From Acidobacteriota bacterium (GTDB lineage Bacteria; Acidobacteriota; Vicinamibacteria; Marinacidobacterales; Marinacidobacteraceae), in contig JAJEFG010000071.1 in NCBI GenBank assembly GCA_022820545.1, positions 27,504-91,503 on the forward strand: a DNA stretch of 64,000 bases, read 5' to 3'. Under the pieces are notes generated by a model. The model saw nothing but the letters and a program-made list of their open reading frames with translations, ran no database searches and was not told the DNA's origin. Positions 15,831-24,489 of this stretch are shown in pieces. Made by a program: the position numbers and the translations under genes. Within the stretch, counting starts at the first letter, position 1; every line of letters begins with the position of its first letter.

Positions 15831-18017
15831 ATGCCGATTCGCACCTCTCCGGCGCGGTGGCGACGCCGGGTGCATGCCGTCGCTCGCCGCCGGGGGGTGG
15901 CGCTCCTTGCCGCCGCCGGTTTCTCTCTCGGTGGGTGGGGGGTAGATGCAGCCGCGCAGCCGCCGGAGCGGGTGGTCGTGCTGGGGTTCGACGGAGCGGA
16001 CCCGGACGCCATCCGAGAGATGATCGCCGAGGGAGACCTGCCGCACCTGGCGCGGCTCGCTCGCGAGGGGACCTTCGCGCCCCTGGCCACCACGAAGCCG
16101 TCGGAATCCCCGGTTGCGTGGGCGACCTTCGCGACCGGCATGAATCCGGGCCGCACCCGGATCTTCGACTTCCTGGAGAAGCGTGAGGACAGCTACGTGC
16201 CGCAGATCGCCCTGGTGCGGCAGGCGTCGATCGAACTCCCGGGGACGCCCTTCCGGGTGGCTCTCGTCCTGCTCCTCGCGCTCGGCGCCGGAATCGCCGC
16301 CGCCTGGCTGCTCCAGCGGGTGCGCGCGAGCGCGCGGGTGCGCTGGGCGTCCCTGGTGGTGCTGACGGCGGTTCCCGGCGCGGCGGCAGCGCTGGTGGCG
16401 GCGTGGCTGCCGGCCGCCGTTCCGCAGGCGGTCCGGGCGCGGGAGGGAGATGCTTTCTGGAAGATCGCGGGTGGGGCAGGGGTGCCCACGGTCGCGCTCC
16501 AGGCGCCCATGGAGTTCCCGGTGGAGGAGTCGCCCGGCGCCCGGATTCTGGCCGGCTTCGGGGTTCCCGACGTCCGCAAGTCCTTCGGCCTCTGGTCCGT
16601 GTACACGACGGACCTCCTCGACGAGGAATCGACCGAGACCGGGGGCACCCGCTTCCCGCTCCGTTTCGACGAAGGAGTGGCGCGCAGCGTGATCCGCGGG
16701 CCGCGCAATTTCACCGTGGCGGCCGCGGAGGCGGACCAGCCGGAGGTCGAGATACCGGTCACCTTCCGGAGGAACGGGGACGCGCTCGAGATCGAGACCG
16801 CGGGCGCCGCTCTGAGCCTCGCCGCCGGAGAGTGGTCCGACTTCGTCCCGGTGCGTTTCCCGCTGAATCCGCTCATCCGGCTGGCCGGCCTGGTCCGTTT
16901 CCGGGTGTTGTCGCTCGAACCGAACGTCACCGTGTACATGGAGCCGATCAACTTCGATCCCGAGCGTCTGCCGCCGATCGTGGACCTCTCCCATCCGCCG
17001 GCCTTCGCGGGCGAGCTGGCCCGGCGCGCCGGCGCCTACGAAACGATCGGCTGGAAGATCATCACGAATCCGCTCCGCGACGAGGCCGTGGACTTCGACG
17101 CCTTTCTCGAGGACGCCCGGTTCGCCCGGGAGTCGAACGAACGCCTGCTGATGGAGGCGCTGGAGGATGACTCATGGCGCCTGCTCATGGCCGTCTTCCT
17201 GTTCCCCGACCGCATCCAGCACATGCTCTACCGGTTCGCCGATCCCGGGCATCCGAACCACGCCCCGGAACTCGCGGAGCGCTACGGCGGAGGGATCGCC
17301 GACACCTACCGGGACATCGACCGCATCGTCGGGGCGGCGATGGCGGCCGCGCCGCCGGACACGCGCTTCCTCGTCGTGTCCGATCACGGCTTTCACTCCT
17401 TCCGCAAGCAGTTCAACGTGAACACCTGGCTCGCCGAGAACGGTTACCTGCGGGCGGCCGGGGACTCGGGAGAGCGCCGTCTCGAAGACCTGTTCGATCC
17501 CGAGGCGCTGTTCTTCCCGGGAGTGGACTGGAGCCGGACGAGCGCCTTCGCCCTCGGTCTCTCCGGGATCTACCTGAATCAGGAGGGACGGGAGCCGGAG
17601 GGCACGGTCGCACCCGGCGTCGAGCGCGAGCAGCTCACCGAGCGGCTCATCGCGGAACTGAAGGCGTTCCGCGATCCGGAGACCGGCGACCCGGTCGTGC
17701 GCGAAGTGCACCGGCGCGAGGAGATCTACGAGGGCCCGTTCGTGGAGGAGGCTCCCGACCTCATCCTCGGTCTCGAACCCGGGTACCGGATCGGCTGGCA
17801 GAGCACGCTCGGCGGGATGCCGCCGTCCTCGATCACCCCGAACCTCGACAACTGGAGCGGAGACCACTGCTCGATGGAAGACACCGCCGGCGTGCTCCTC
17901 TCGAACCTGCCCCTTCGGGAGGCAGCGTCGCTCCAGGACATCGCGCCGACGGTCCTGGACCTGCTCGGGGTCAGTCCCCCGGAGGCGATGGACGGAACCT
18001 CGCTGCTGCCCCGCTGA
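15831..18017 (+). CDS. Alkaline-phosphatase-superfamily (type I phosphodiesterase-like) membrane protein
   Basis: 728 residues from ATG 15831; an in-frame ATG upstream is possible. A signal/anchor leads into VVVLGFDGADPDAI (first metal site). The nucleophile region TKPSESPVAWATFATG follows, then FLFPDRIQHM and VVSDHGFHSF (metal-binding Asp/His), and SGDHCSMEDTAGVLL near the end. Two hydrophobic helices (about residues 140-195) interrupt the catalytic domain, so the enzyme is probably membrane-embedded with the active site outside. It resembles family members acting on nucleotides, phospholipids or phosphoglycans. The exact substrate cannot be read. Confidence 0.8.
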   Translation: MPIRTSPARWRRRVHAVARRRGVALLAAAGFSLGGWGVDAAAQPPERVVVLGFDGADPDAIREMIAEGDLPHLARLAREGTFAPLATTKPSESPVAWATFATGMNPGRTRIFDFLEKREDSYVPQIALVRQASIELPGTPFRVALVLLLALGAGIAAAWLLQRVRASARVRWASLVVLTAVPGAAAALVAAWLPAAVPQAVRAREGDAFWKIAGGAGVPTVALQAPMEFPVEESPGARILAGFGVPDVRKSFGLWSVYTTDLLDEESTETGGTRFPLRFDEGVARSVIRGPRNFTVAAAEADQPEVEIPVTFRRNGDALEIETAGAALSLAAGEWSDFVPVRFPLNPLIRLAGLVRFRVLSLEPNVTVYMEPINFDPERLPPIVDLSHPPAFAGELARRAGAYETIGWKIITNPLRDEAVDFDAFLEDARFARESNERLLMEALEDDSWRLLMAVFLFPDRIQHMLYRFADPGHPNHAPELAERYGGGIADTYRDIDRIVGAAMAAAPPDTRFLVVSDHGFHSFRKQFNVNTWLAENGYLRAAGDSGERRLEDLFDPEALFFPGVDWSRTSAFALGLSGIYLNQEGREPEGTVAPGVEREQLTERLIAELKAFRDPETGDPVVREVHRREEIYEGPFVEEAPDLILGLEPGYRIGWQSTLGGMPPSSITPNLDNWSGDHCSMEDTAGVLLSNLPLREAASLQDIAPTVLDLLGVSPPEAMDGTSLLPR

Positions 18018-18038
18018 GTCGAACGGCGGGACCGGGTT

Positions 18039-19808
18039 CTAGGACTTCCGGTTCCGGAAGATCCACACGCCCGCCGCGATGAAGATCCCGGCGACCACCA
18101 GGGAGCCGGCGTTGACCGGCCCCAGCGTCCCGGACCAGAGGATCGCGTAGCCGAGCGCTCCCGGCACCAGGGCGTAGTAGACGAACGGCACCAGCGTGCG
18201 CCGGATCACGGCGCCCTCGCGGCCGACCAGCCCGACCACCGCCGAGGCGGCCACCACGTTGTGGACGCAGATCATGTTCCCCGCCGCTCCTCCGACGGCC
18301 TGGAGCGCGACCACCCATCCGGGATCCACCGCGAGCCGCTCGCCGACGCCGAACTGGAACAGCGAGAACATCATGTTGCTCACGGTGTTGCTGCCGGCGA
18401 CGAACGCGCCGAGCCCGCCGATGAAGGGAGCGAAGAACGGCCAGGCCGAGCCCGCGATCTGGGCGGCGCCCTCGGCGAGCGCGATCGGCATCGAGGCAAG
18501 TCCCGCGGCCCCGCCGCCGGTGTTCAGGAACACCTGCACCATGGGCACGGTGAAGACGAGCGCGACGGAGGCGAGGCCGGTGCTCCGGAGCGAAGCGGTG
18601 ACCGCCCGGGTCGCCTGGGCCCGGTCCATCCGGTGCGCCACGACGGCGAACAGGGAGGCCACGATGAAGACGGTCCCGGGCAGGAAGAGCGGGGCGGCGC
18701 TCGCGCTGATGCCGCTCCCGAGGATGTCCGGCCAGCGGAGGACCACTCCGGACAGGAAGTCCCGGAGGGGCAGGGAGGGAAGGCGGGTCAGGACCAGCAG
18801 CCCGGCGACCACGGCGTAGGGAGACCACGCGGACACGGCGCCGATCGTTCGGCCCCCCGCGGGCTCGGTCCCGGACTCCGCCTTGTCCCCGGTCCAGTCC
18901 GCTTCCCAGGCCGAGCGCGGCGGAAACTCGAAATGCTCCTCGGGAGGGGGGACGAAGAGGCCCTTCCGGGCGGCGGTGACCACGATCCCGAGGCCGATGA
19001 GGCCGCCGAGCAGCGCCGGGAACTCGGGCCCGAGCAGCCAGGCGGTGAGCATGTAGGGCGCCGTCATCGCGAGCGCGGCGAACAGCGCGAACTTCCAGAC
19101 TCGGAGGCCCTCGCGGAAGCTCCGGTTGGCGCCGAAGAAGCGGGTCATGGTGGCCACCACGATGAGCGGAACCAGCGTTCCCGCGACGGTGTGGAGCACG
19201 GCGACCCGGAGGCCGATGAAGGCCATGAAGTCGGTCCATTCGGCGAGGCCGAGGCTGGCGGCGTAGGCGGCCACCGCCTCCGATCCCGAAAGGCCGGTGG
19301 AGACTCCGACCAGGATCGGGGTTCCGGCGGCGCCGAAAGAGACGGGGGTGCTCTGGATCAGCATGCCCGCGACCACCGCGGCGAGCGGCGGGAACCCGAG
19401 TCCCACCAGGAGCGGCACCGCGACCGCCGCCGGCGTCCCGAAACCGGCTGAGCCCTCGATGAACGCACCGAAGAGCCAGGCGATCACGAGGACCTGAATG
19501 CGCCGGTCCGGGGTGATCCCCACGAAACCGCGGCGGATCACCGCGAGGGCGCCGCTCTCCTGCAGGGTGTGCAACAGCAGGATGGCGCCGAAGATGATGT
19601 AGAGCAGGGTCGCCGCCACCACGAGTCCGTTGATGGACGCCGCGGCGATCCGCACGCCCGAGATGTCCCACACCAGCCACGCGAGGCCGGCGGCGGCGAG
19701 CCAGCTCAGCGGCATTGCCCGCGACGCGGGCCAGCGCAGCCCGACCAGGAAGAGCGCCACGACGGCGATCGGGACGAGCGCCACCGCGGCGAGACCGAGA
19801 GTTCCCAT
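18039..19808 (-). CDS. lctP: LctP-family L-lactate permease
   Basis: 589 residues with about 13-14 hydrophobic helices. Family marks include [49 protein letters not shown] and [17 protein letters not shown], all typical of the lactate/glycolate permease family. A hydrophilic loop with WTGDKAESG lies in the middle. It would import lactate or glycolate with protons. It stands alone, convergent with the phosphodiesterase-like gene (21 bp between stops) and divergent from mtaB; no lactate dehydrogenase is nearby. Confidence 0.92.
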   Translation of the reverse strand: MGTLGLAAVALVPIAVVALFLVGLRWPASRAMPLSWLAAAGLAWLVWDISGVRIAAASINGLVVAATLLYIIFGAILLLHTLQESGALAVIRRGFVGITPDRRIQVLVIAWLFGAFIEGSAGFGTPAAVAVPLLVGLGFPPLAAVVAGMLIQSTPVSFGAAGTPILVGVSTGLSGSEAVAAYAASLGLAEWTDFMAFIGLRVAVLHTVAGTLVPLIVVATMTRFFGANRSFREGLRVWKFALFAALAMTAPYMLTAWLLGPEFPALLGGLIGLGIVVTAARKGLFVPPPEEHFEFPPRSAWEADWTGDKAESGTEPAGGRTIGAVSAWSPYAVVAGLLVLTRLPSLPLRDFLSGVVLRWPDILGSGISASAAPLFLPGTVFIVASLFAVVAHRMDRAQATRAVTASLRSTGLASVALVFTVPMVQVFLNTGGGAAGLASMPIALAEGAAQIAGSAWPFFAPFIGGLGAFVAGSNTVSNMMFSLFQFGVGERLAVDPGWVVALQAVGGAAGNMICVHNVVAASAVVGLVGREGAVIRRTLVPFVYYALVPGALGYAILWSGTLGPVNAGSLVVAGIFIAAGVWIFRNRKS

Positions 19809-19892
19809 GACCGTTACCCGCTACCGGCTTGCCGGCTCTCCGGCGCTGTCTCCGGAGGGCTGACGAAGAGGGCTGCTGCTAGTCTGCCGCCC

Positions 19893-21188
19893 GTGCCACG
19901 GGCTTCGTTTACTTCGCTGGGCTGTCGTCTCAACCACACGGAGGCGGCGAACTGGGCAGGGCAGTTCGCGGGCAAAGGCTACACGATCGTTCCCTGGGGA
20001 GACCCCACCGATGTCGCGGTGATCAACACCTGTTCGGTGACCCACCGGGCGGAGGCCCATTGCCGGAACACGGTGCGGCGGGCGCTGCGCCACTCCCCGG
20101 AAGCCTTCGTGGTGGTGGCGGGCTGCTACGCCCAGTCGGGTCTCGACGCGCTCCGGGAGATCCCGGGAGTGGACATGATCGTCGGGACCGAGTTCAAGGA
20201 GACGTTCCCCGACTATCTGGATCGGCCCCGGAAACTCCCGGAGCCGGTCGTGCTGCACTCCGCCCGGATTTCCCGGCACGAGTTCGAAGTTCCCTCCACC
20301 GGGCGCTACGACTCGACCCGCGCCAACCTGAAGGTGCAGGACGGCTGCGACTTCTTCTGCTCGTTCTGCATCATTCCCTACACGCGCGGCCGGGAGCGCA
20401 GCCGGCGGTTCGACGACCTGGTCCGCGAGGCGGGGGAGCTGGCGGGGGCCGGCTACCGGGAACTCGTGCTCACCGGGGTCAACATCGGGCGCTACCGGAG
20501 CGGGGGACGGACGCTCGCCGACGTGGCGGACCGGCTGGAGGAGATTTCCGGGGTGGAGAGGATCCGGATCACCTCGATCGAGCCCACCACCGTCGAGGAC
20601 CGCCTCCTCGAACGCATGGCGGAACGCGGAGCGCTCTGCCGCTACCTCCACCTCCCGGTGCAGAGCGGCGACGACGGCGTGCTGGCCGGCATGGGCCGGC
20701 GTTACAGCTTCCGGGACTACCGCGAGTTCGCGGACCGGGCGGTGGAGATGGTGCCCGGAATCGGGCTCGGGACCGACGTGATCGTCGGATTCCCCGGCGA
20801 GACGGACGACGCCTTCCGGCGCACCTGCGACCGCCTCGAAGCGATGCCGTTCGCCTACTACCACGTGTTCAGCTACTCGTCGCGCGCCGGGACCCGCGCC
20901 GCGGGTCTCTCGGGACACCTTCCGCCCGAGGTGGTCGCCGAGCGGAGCCGCACGCTGCGGGAGCTCTCCGACCGGCGCCGGGACGCGTTCGCCCGAGGCC
21001 ACCTGGGCCGGCGGGTGGAAGTCCTGTTCGAACAGCAGGACCGTTCGGGCCGCTGGACTGGTCTGACCGACTCCTACCTGCGTGTCGGAGTGGTCTCCGC
21101 GGAGCCGCTCGAGAACTGCATCCGGGAGGTGCGGGTCACCCGGGTCGCGGACGACGTGCCGGGTTTGGCGGTGGGGACGCTGGTCTAG
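19893..21188 (+). CDS. mtaB: MtaB, tRNA t6A37 methylthiotransferase
   Basis: 431 residues from GTG 19893. Radical-SAM methylthiotransferase that converts t6A37 to ms2t6A37 in tRNA. The N-terminal UPF0004 domain has LGCRLNHTEA, NTCSVTHRAEAHCR and VAGCYAQ cysteines for the auxiliary 4Fe-4S cluster. The radical-SAM motif is CDFFCSFCIIPYTRGRERSR, and the C-terminus has a TRAM-like stretch. INTCSVT and the PYTRG motif favour MtaB over MiaB. A second methylthiotransferase, rimO, lies at 50.6 kb. Confidence 0.92.
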   Translation: MPRASFTSLGCRLNHTEAANWAGQFAGKGYTIVPWGDPTDVAVINTCSVTHRAEAHCRNTVRRALRHSPEAFVVVAGCYAQSGLDALREIPGVDMIVGTEFKETFPDYLDRPRKLPEPVVLHSARISRHEFEVPSTGRYDSTRANLKVQDGCDFFCSFCIIPYTRGRERSRRFDDLVREAGELAGAGYRELVLTGVNIGRYRSGGRTLADVADRLEEISGVERIRITSIEPTTVEDRLLERMAERGALCRYLHLPVQSGDDGVLAGMGRRYSFRDYREFADRAVEMVPGIGLGTDVIVGFPGETDDAFRRTCDRLEAMPFAYYHVFSYSSRAGTRAAGLSGHLPPEVVAERSRTLRELSDRRRDAFARGHLGRRVEVLFEQQDRSGRWTGLTDSYLRVGVVSAEPLENCIREVRVTRVADDVPGLAVGTLV

Positions 21189-21394
21189 GAGCGCCGGCCT
21201 CCGGCCGGCATCGCGGCCCAAGGCCGCGAAACGCCCGCCGCCGCTGACCCGTGTGGCGGAAGTCCCACCGAGGACGCCGAATCACTGCGTGGATGAGGTT
21301 GCGCTACCTCGCTTTGGCGCCTCGTCCCGCGGGGAGCAGCGATCTGCGTTTCGCCTCGCTCCGCTCGGCGATGCCGGCCGGAGGCCGGCGCTCC
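21188..21394. repeat. 207-bp element bounded by perfect 27-bp inverted repeats
   Basis: The whole mtaB/nrdJ gap is bounded by a perfect 27-bp inverted repeat: left 21188-21214 (starts GGAGCGCCGGCCTCCGGCC), right 21368-21394. Each arm is itself palindromic (GCCGGCCTCCGGCCGGC). An internal hairpin TCGCGGCC/GGCCGCGA follows the left arm. The same arm sequence recurs at about 63719-63744 and in weaker form at 11516-11542. mtaB and nrdJ converge here, so it may act as a bidirectional terminator, but its length and recurrence suggest a MITE-like or REP-type element. No ORF is convincing inside. Confidence 0.75.
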
Positions 21395-21403
21395 GAGGCG
21401 CGC

Positions 21404-24151
21404 CTAGGAGCAGCCCGAAGTGGCGCCGCAGTTCAGGCACTTGAAGCAGGTGCCGCTCCGCACCATCAGTGCGCCGCACGTCGAACAGGGAGGCGCGTCG
21501 GCGAAGACGGCCGCCGACTCCAGGACGGTCCCGCGGCGGCGAGTGCGCTTCTTCGCGGGCGGCGCCGCGGCGGGTTGGGGCGGCTCGCCGTCCTCGGCGC
21601 CCGGCTCGTCGGCATCCGTCAGGAAGCGGTGTCCCAGCCAGCGGAAGATGTAGTCGGTGATCGAGTCCGCGTGGGGGATGTCCGGGTTGCCGGTGTAGCC
21701 CGAGGGTTCGAAGCGCGTGTGCGAGAACTTGTCCACCAGGACCTTGAGCGGAACCCCGTACTGGAGGTTGTAGGAAACGGCCCGCGCGAAGGCGTCCATC
21801 AGTCCGGACACGAAGGAGCCTTCCTTGGCCATCCGCAGGAAGATCTCGCAGGGAGAGCCGTCCTCGCGCAGTCCGACGGTGAGATAGCCCTTGTGTCCGC
21901 CGATGTCGAACTTGTGGATGATGGCGTCGCGCTCCGGCGGCAGGTGCTCCTTCTCGGCGGAGTCGCCCGCGTCCGCCGTCTCGGTGGCCGATTCGCCGCG
22001 GTTCAGCGGCTGCGACCGCTTGCTGCCGTCCCGGTAGATGGCAACCGCCTTGAGGCCGAGCTTCCAGGATGCGAGGTACGTCTCCTCGATGTCCTCGACG
22101 GTGCTCTCCTCCGGCATGTTGACCGTCTTCGAGATGGCGCCTGACAGGAAGGGCTGGACCGCGTGCATCATCTTGACGTGGCCCATGTAGTGGATGGAGC
22201 GTTTCCCGCCGAACGGTTCCAGGGCGCAATCGAAAACCGGGAGGTGTTCCTCCCGGAGATCCGGCGCCCCCTCGACGTGGCCGTGCTCGTCCACGTAGTC
22301 CCAGATCCGCTGGAGCGCTTCGCCTTCGTAACCGAGCCGCTCGAGCGCCGATCGGACGGTCTGGTTGACGATGCGGATGATTCCGCCGCCGCTGAGCTTC
22401 TTGTGCTTGATGAGTGACAGATCGGGCTCCACGCCGGTCGTGTCGCAATCCATCATGAGGCCGATGGTGCCCGTGGGGGCCAGCACCGAAGCCTGGCCGT
22501 TCCGGAAACCGTGTTCCTCGCCGAGCGCGATCGCCTCGTTCCAGACCTCCTGCGCCCGGGAAAGGACCTCGTCCGGGACTCCTTCCGCTTCGATCTCCGT
22601 TGCCGCGTCCCGATGCATGCGCATCACCTCGAGGAACGGCTGCTCGTTCTCCGGATAGCCTGCGAACGGCCCGGTGACTTCGGCGATCCGGGCCGACTGG
22701 TGGTATGCCCGGCCCGTCATCAGCGAAGTCAGGGCGGCCGCGATCGATCGGCCCACGTCGCTGTCGTAGGGGATGCCGCGATGCATCAGCAGCGCCCCGA
22801 GGTTCGCGTAGCCGAGGCCGAGCGGCCGGTACTCGTGCGAGTTCTTCTCGATGCGCGGCGTCGGGTAGCTCGCGTTCCCGACGATGATTTCCATACCGGT
22901 CAGCACCAGATCGACCGCGTGCTCGAAGCCGTCGGTGTCGAATTCGCCTTCCTCACCCACGAACTTCATGAGGTTCAGCGAAGCCAGGTTGCAGGCGCTG
23001 TCGTCGAGATACATGTACTCGGAACACGGATTCGAAGCGTTGATCCGCCCGCTGTTCTTCGAGGTGTGCCAGCGGTTGACGGTATCGTCGAACTGCATTC
23101 CGGGATCGCCGCAGCGGTGCGCCGATTCGGCGATCTGCCGGAACAGGTCACGGGCCCGCAGGGTGTCCATGGGACCGCCCGTGGTGATCTTGCGGGTGGA
23201 CCAGTCCTCATCGTTCTCGACCGCCCGCATGAAGGCGTCGCTGACCCGGACGCTGTGGTTCGCGTTCTGGTACTGAATGGATGCGTACGCCTCCCCGTTC
23301 AGCGAGCCGTCATAGCCCGCTTCGATCAGGGCGTGGGCCTTTTGTTCCTCGCGGGACTTGCAATCGACGAAGTCGAGGATGTCCGGATGATCCACGTTGA
23401 GGATCACCATCTTGGCGGCTCGCCGGGTCTTGCCGCCGCTGCGGATGACGCCGGCGAAGGAGTCGTACCCCTTCATGAACGAGACCGGGCCGGAGGCCTT
23501 CCCGCCGCTGGACAGCTGCTCGCGCGAACTGCGGATGGTGGAGAGGTTGGTGCCGGTGCCGGACCCCCACTTGAAGAGCATCCCCTCGGTCTTCGCGAGC
23601 GTCAGGATGGAGTCCATGGTGTCTTCGACCGAGTTGATGAAGCACGCCGAACACTGCGGGTGCTCCTCCACCCCGCAGTTGAACCAGACCGGTGAGTTGA
23701 ACGCGGCGAACTGGTTCAACAGCAGGAAGGTGAGCTCGTCACGGAACGTCTCCGCGGCCTCCTCGTCCGCGAAGTAGCCATCCTTCACGCCCCAGTCCGC
23801 GATCTGGTCGGCGACGCGTCCGACGAGCTGCCGGACGCTCGATTCGCGCTCCCCCTTTTCGAGCGATCCGTGGAAGTACTTCGACGCCACGATCGTGGTC
23901 GCCATCATGGACCACGACTGTGGGAACTCCACGCCGTACTGCGCAAAGATCGTCTCGCCGTGTTCGTCGGTGATGACGGCGTCGCGCTTTTCCCACTCCA
24001 CCTGGTCGTAGGGTGAGACGCCGCGTTCGGTAAACCGGCGCCGGAACTCGAGTCCGCCGCCACGACCGTTCTTCTGCTCGTTACGGGTCTTCTCTTTTTC
24101 GGAACGGAATCCCACGGTGGTGGGCTCTACGGCTACCTGCATATCGAACAA
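21404..24151 (-). CDS. nrdJ: NrdJ, adenosylcobalamin-dependent (class II) ribonucleotide reductase
   Basis: 915 residues. It reduces ribonucleotides to deoxyribonucleotides using vitamin B12 in place of a tyrosyl radical. Seen: SPVWFNCG (first active-site cysteine), GSGTGTNLSTIRSS, the catalytic NPCSEYMYLDD, LAPTGTIG and the C-terminal redox/zinc tail with CSTCG and CFKCLNCG. No class I or III reductase is in the window, so this enzyme could serve aerobic and anaerobic growth. Tandem NrdR-like boxes lie 86-133 bp upstream. Confidence 0.96.
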   Translation of the reverse strand: MFDMQVAVEPTTVGFRSEKEKTRNEQKNGRGGGLEFRRRFTERGVSPYDQVEWEKRDAVITDEHGETIFAQYGVEFPQSWSMMATTIVASKYFHGSLEKGERESSVRQLVGRVADQIADWGVKDGYFADEEAAETFRDELTFLLLNQFAAFNSPVWFNCGVEEHPQCSACFINSVEDTMDSILTLAKTEGMLFKWGSGTGTNLSTIRSSREQLSSGGKASGPVSFMKGYDSFAGVIRSGGKTRRAAKMVILNVDHPDILDFVDCKSREEQKAHALIEAGYDGSLNGEAYASIQYQNANHSVRVSDAFMRAVENDEDWSTRKITTGGPMDTLRARDLFRQIAESAHRCGDPGMQFDDTVNRWHTSKNSGRINASNPCSEYMYLDDSACNLASLNLMKFVGEEGEFDTDGFEHAVDLVLTGMEIIVGNASYPTPRIEKNSHEYRPLGLGYANLGALLMHRGIPYDSDVGRSIAAALTSLMTGRAYHQSARIAEVTGPFAGYPENEQPFLEVMRMHRDAATEIEAEGVPDEVLSRAQEVWNEAIALGEEHGFRNGQASVLAPTGTIGLMMDCDTTGVEPDLSLIKHKKLSGGGIIRIVNQTVRSALERLGYEGEALQRIWDYVDEHGHVEGAPDLREEHLPVFDCALEPFGGKRSIHYMGHVKMMHAVQPFLSGAISKTVNMPEESTVEDIEETYLASWKLGLKAVAIYRDGSKRSQPLNRGESATETADAGDSAEKEHLPPERDAIIHKFDIGGHKGYLTVGLREDGSPCEIFLRMAKEGSFVSGLMDAFARAVSYNLQYGVPLKVLVDKFSHTRFEPSGYTGNPDIPHADSITDYIFRWLGHRFLTDADEPGAEDGEPPQPAAAPPAKKRTRRRGTVLESAAVFADAPPCSTCGALMVRSGTCFKCLNCGATSGCS

Positions 24152-24236
24152 CTATCCCCTGGTTGAAGAAAACTGGAAGTAGGCGCGAGGGCACCCCTCC
24201 ACGAATGCGATGAAGGGCATTGGGTTCTGAACTAGA

Positions 24237-24284
24237 ACACAACATCTTGCGGTATGCAACCGGCAAGACCACAATAGGTTGTGG
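24237..24284 (-). promoter_or_regulatory. Tandem NrdR-like boxes upstream of nrdJ
   Basis: Two 16-bp imperfect palindromes, ACACAACATCTTGCGG (24237-24252) and CCACAATAGGTTGTGG (24269-24284), start exactly 32 bp apart. NrdR, the ATP/dATP-sensing repressor of ribonucleotide reductase genes, binds paired boxes of the type acaCwAtATaTwGtgt about three helical turns apart, and nrdJ is a classic target. Match and phasing support the call. No nrdR gene is in the window. Confidence 0.75.
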
Positions 24285-24440
24285 ATGGGGGTCCGCACGA
24301 AGCCTCGAGGGGCATCCCGCGGATTCCAACGGTTTTTCGGGGGTTGCCGCCGGTCTTGCGGTGACGGGACGCCGCTCGCGGCCCTGGCCGGACAGCTCTT
24401 CGAGCCCCCTCGCCGGCGGTTTCCGCGCCGGGAAAGGAAA

Positions 24441-24467
24441 ACCCCCGGCGGCCCGGCCGCCGGGGGT
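24441..24467 (-). terminator. Rho-independent terminator after the FecR/DUF6600-like gene
   Basis: A perfect 12-bp stem ACCCCCGGCGGC/GCCGCCGGGGGT with a 3-nt loop lies 23 bp after the stop of the minus-strand gene. On that strand it is followed at once by TTTTCCTTTCC. The rest of the 24152-24489 gap holds the nrdJ control region and nothing else I can identify. Confidence 0.85.
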
Positions 24468-24489
24468 CCGCCGTTGCGGCCGAAGGGCC

